From assembly GCA_903813345.2 (NCBI GenBank), contig CAIIXF020000004.1, positions 14,205,196 through 14,269,195 of the forward strand: DNA of 64,000 nucleotides. Direction: 5' to 3'. Every line of letters begins with the position of its first letter. Position 1 is the first letter of the stretch. Shown here in pieces: positions 62,086 through 64,000 of the stretch. The notes beneath the pieces were generated by a model. The model worked only from the letters and a program-made list of their open reading frames with translations, was not told the origin of the DNA and searched no databases. The translations under genes were made by a program, and so were the position numbers. This DNA is from Owenia fusiformis (taxonomy: Eukaryota > Annelida > Polychaeta > Sabellida > Oweniidae).

Positions 62086-62363
62086 CAGTGGCGGATCCAG
62101 GGAGCAGCCCACGGGGCCAGCCCGCCCCTAAGTTGGGCCCAGAAAAAATTGGAACCAAAATAATTTTGGACCAAAAAAGGCTTAAGGTCATTACTGGGCC
62201 CTCTAAGGCCTTATTTTTTAATTTCAGACCACATTTGGAAGAAAATGGGCCTCACAATTGCAAATTTGGGCCAAGTTTTCGGTTTTAGGGGCCCAAAATT
62301 CGGAATTTTTTCCTCTGACCCGAAATTTGCCACCCCCCTTGTTGGTTCCTGGATCCGCCCCTG
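62086..62363. mobile_element. hAT-like MITE, second copy
   Basis: It starts CAGTGGCGGATCCAGG and ends CCTGGATCCGCCCCTG, with a GGCCCA/AAGGCC-rich interior. It is related to 37037-37240. Target duplications are not evident. Confidence 0.6.
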
Positions 62364-62491
62364 CCACCATTCTTGAATCACCATATATTTGAAAACATAT
62401 ATTTAAAATTATATTTCCCGCGGTGTGTGTAACTTAATATCTTCGTATTCACATTGACCAAGATACATTTTATATTATTTCTTATGTGTTT

Positions 62492-63490
62492 AATAATGGG
62501 CGTTAAGACATTATTTAACACGCGTTGAAAAGCATCCATACGCCCGTCGAGTTTATTTTAGCGCCGTGAATTATGAACCAATCAGCATCTTGCTTACATA
62601 GTGATACAATGCATTCTAGCTAAAAGTGCAACTCCAAGATCCTTGTGCAAGTTAATAACATACTCATGACTGTGCCAGGGACAACTATTGCAATTTATGG
62701 CATATGAAACATTATTTCTTTTCTGGGTTTCTTGGTGCACTATTTGTGCATATATGAAAGATGTACATGTGACTCTAAAGAGGACTGCATATTGATTCCA
62801 AAAAGTACACATCTCCCTAATACCAAATTTGAACAAACGTTGGCTAGGTATACTAGGCATATAGGCTTATCTGACATTTTCAGTACATTTTCAAAAAATG
62901 CCAGATCTATAGGATATAGCTATAGTCTAGAGTCAATATGCAGTTGATCAGATACTATTAGTATCTGAACACATCCTTTAGAGGGATACATTAGCGATCT
63001 GACTGTATAGTGCTTTGTAAGCTGCAATGCGTGTGAGCTTAATTAAGTCCCTATCCCTGAAGCCGACGCCTAGATTGGAGAATAATCCCAAAATTATCGT
63101 ATTAAGAAACCATACATGTATACCTTCTCAAAATATACTGCAATTTTATCGTTTCTACAATGGGTGTTGATAACTGCCAACATAGTACATGTATCTTCAA
63201 TTTGCCTTTTAATTTGCTCTAAAAATTGAATATTTTTTTTGTTACGTCTAACAATCTTGAACGAATATTTAAGGACCTCAATACAACACACTAAAATGTA
63301 AGCGGGCTTCTCAGGATTGTTATTTACTTACGCAAGGATTTTGGAGTTTCTCTTTTAGCAAGGATGCATTAAATCATTATGTAAGTAAGGTGCTGATTAG
63401 TTCATAATTTACGGCGCTAAAAATAAACTCGACGGGCGTGAAGATGTTTCTCAACGCGTGTAAAATAACCATCTTAACGCCCGTAATTAA
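62492..63490. mobile_element. 1-kb element with about 200-bp inverted ends
   Basis: The left arm (GGGCGTTAAG, CACGCGTTGA, ACGCCCGTCGAGTTTATTT, TTATGAACCAATCAGC, then CTTACATA) is matched by the complement at 63300-63490. The interior holds no recognisable transposase. Confidence 0.7.
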
Positions 63491-63660
63491 TCAATTTAAC
63501 GCCGTAAGTTTACGCCCGTAAATGTTGTTTGAACGCCCGTAGAATTTACTTCTTCACGGTCGTTATTTACGCCTACACAGGCATAATTGTACGTCTGCAC
63601 GGGCGTAATTTTACATCTGCACGAGCGTAATTAACGCCTACTCACCCGTTAACTAGACGT
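63470..63660. repeat. ACGCCCGTAA/TTACGGGCGT cluster
   Basis: About ten variants of the decamer ACGGGCGTAA in both orientations are spaced 10-30 bp apart (for example 63477, 63511, 63532, 63596). They adjoin the right end of the element at 62492-63490 and share its terminal motif. Confidence 0.6.
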
Positions 63661-63679
63661 GCATTCTTTGGGCTGGTAA

Positions 63680-64000
63680 GCCAACCATAGATACCGATAA
63701 TGGACGGTTTGGTTACAAAAGCTTTACCGGTGCGGTACGACAGATATTCTTTGATTTACCCATAAGCAGCTTCATATCTAACTCCCAACATTTTGATACA
63801 TTTTGACATAGCAAAACTTTTCAATACTCATCAAGGCTTTTCTTTCTTGAGATGGATTAGTTATTTTTTACTATAACTTCTCCTTGGTATTTCCAGCTAA
63901 ATAGCCATTGTACGATTAATTTGTCATTTTAATTTGGATGAATATACGCTAGGATTCACAATGCTACAACTAAAGCGAGGATTACATTTTGATTATGCCA
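63680..64000. repeat. Duplicated spacer cassette at the right edge
   Basis: GATACCGATAATGGACGG, ACCGGTGCGGTACGACAG and TACCCATAAGCAGCTT match 44665-44830 in the same orientation; the end (63930-63990) also resembles about 3840-3890. At the other loci this cassette lies downstream of an oxygenase copy. Confidence 0.65.

Overview
The window is nuclear DNA of an animal, probably a marine invertebrate. It is AT-rich, with long introns bounded by GT/GC...AG, many inverted-repeat DNA transposons, a Tc1/mariner-type element with a TA duplication, a non-LTR retrotransposon and minisatellites. The sequence does not fix the phylum. Two gene families dominate and run convergently: a carotenoid-oxygenase family on the minus strand (four copies or fragments) and a secreted cysteine-rich protein with a VWD/ITIH-C-terminus-like end on the plus strand (two intact genes plus two broken pieces).

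Left part (1-14.9 kb). The first two exons of an oxygenase (copy D) start at 1381 and run off the left edge. A transposon at 2.0-3.0 kb follows, then a heavily deleted oxygenase pseudogene (copy C, 4.2-5.7 kb). A broken plus-strand relative (psi-P0) comes next; its exon 5 piece at 6.0 kb and exon 6 at 11.05 kb are now separated by two foldback repeats and a 1.1 kb AGGTCA-rich repeat. Two tandem blocks of about 1.7-2.0 kb (11.1-12.85 and 12.85-14.9 kb) each begin with a piece of that exon 6.

Middle part (14.9-34.8 kb). A segmental duplication gives two six-exon genes, P1 (16528-20442, 462 aa) and P2 (30279-34389, 466 aa). P2's upstream region carries a 4.7 kb mariner-like element with a 5'-truncated non-LTR retrotransposon inside it. 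P1 shows the matching empty site. A roughly 2 kb stretch of P1 and P2 is almost identical while its flanks differ by about 10%, which suggests gene conversion.

Right part (37.8-57.7 kb). Two complete eleven-exon oxygenase copies, B (37778-43951) and A (45851-57713), share identical intron phases. The predicted proteins have an N-terminal signal peptide, the four iron-ligand histidines of the RPE65/BCO/CCD fold and a C-terminal GPI-anchor-like tail. That predicts a cell-surface carotenoid oxygenase, unlike the usual cytosolic or mitochondrial enzymes. Each copy has one lesion: a nonsense codon in B and a 4-bp deletion in A.

The most unusual feature is a 32-bp minisatellite beside exon 7 in copies A, B and C. 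Each unit repeats the end of exon 7 plus its 5' splice donor, giving 12-13 extra pseudo-donors per gene, most with a TGACTCA (AP-1-type) motif. From 57.7 kb to the end I see only repeats and no supportable gene. A repeat cassette at 63.7 kb that also lies between A and B hints at another oxygenase copy to the right.
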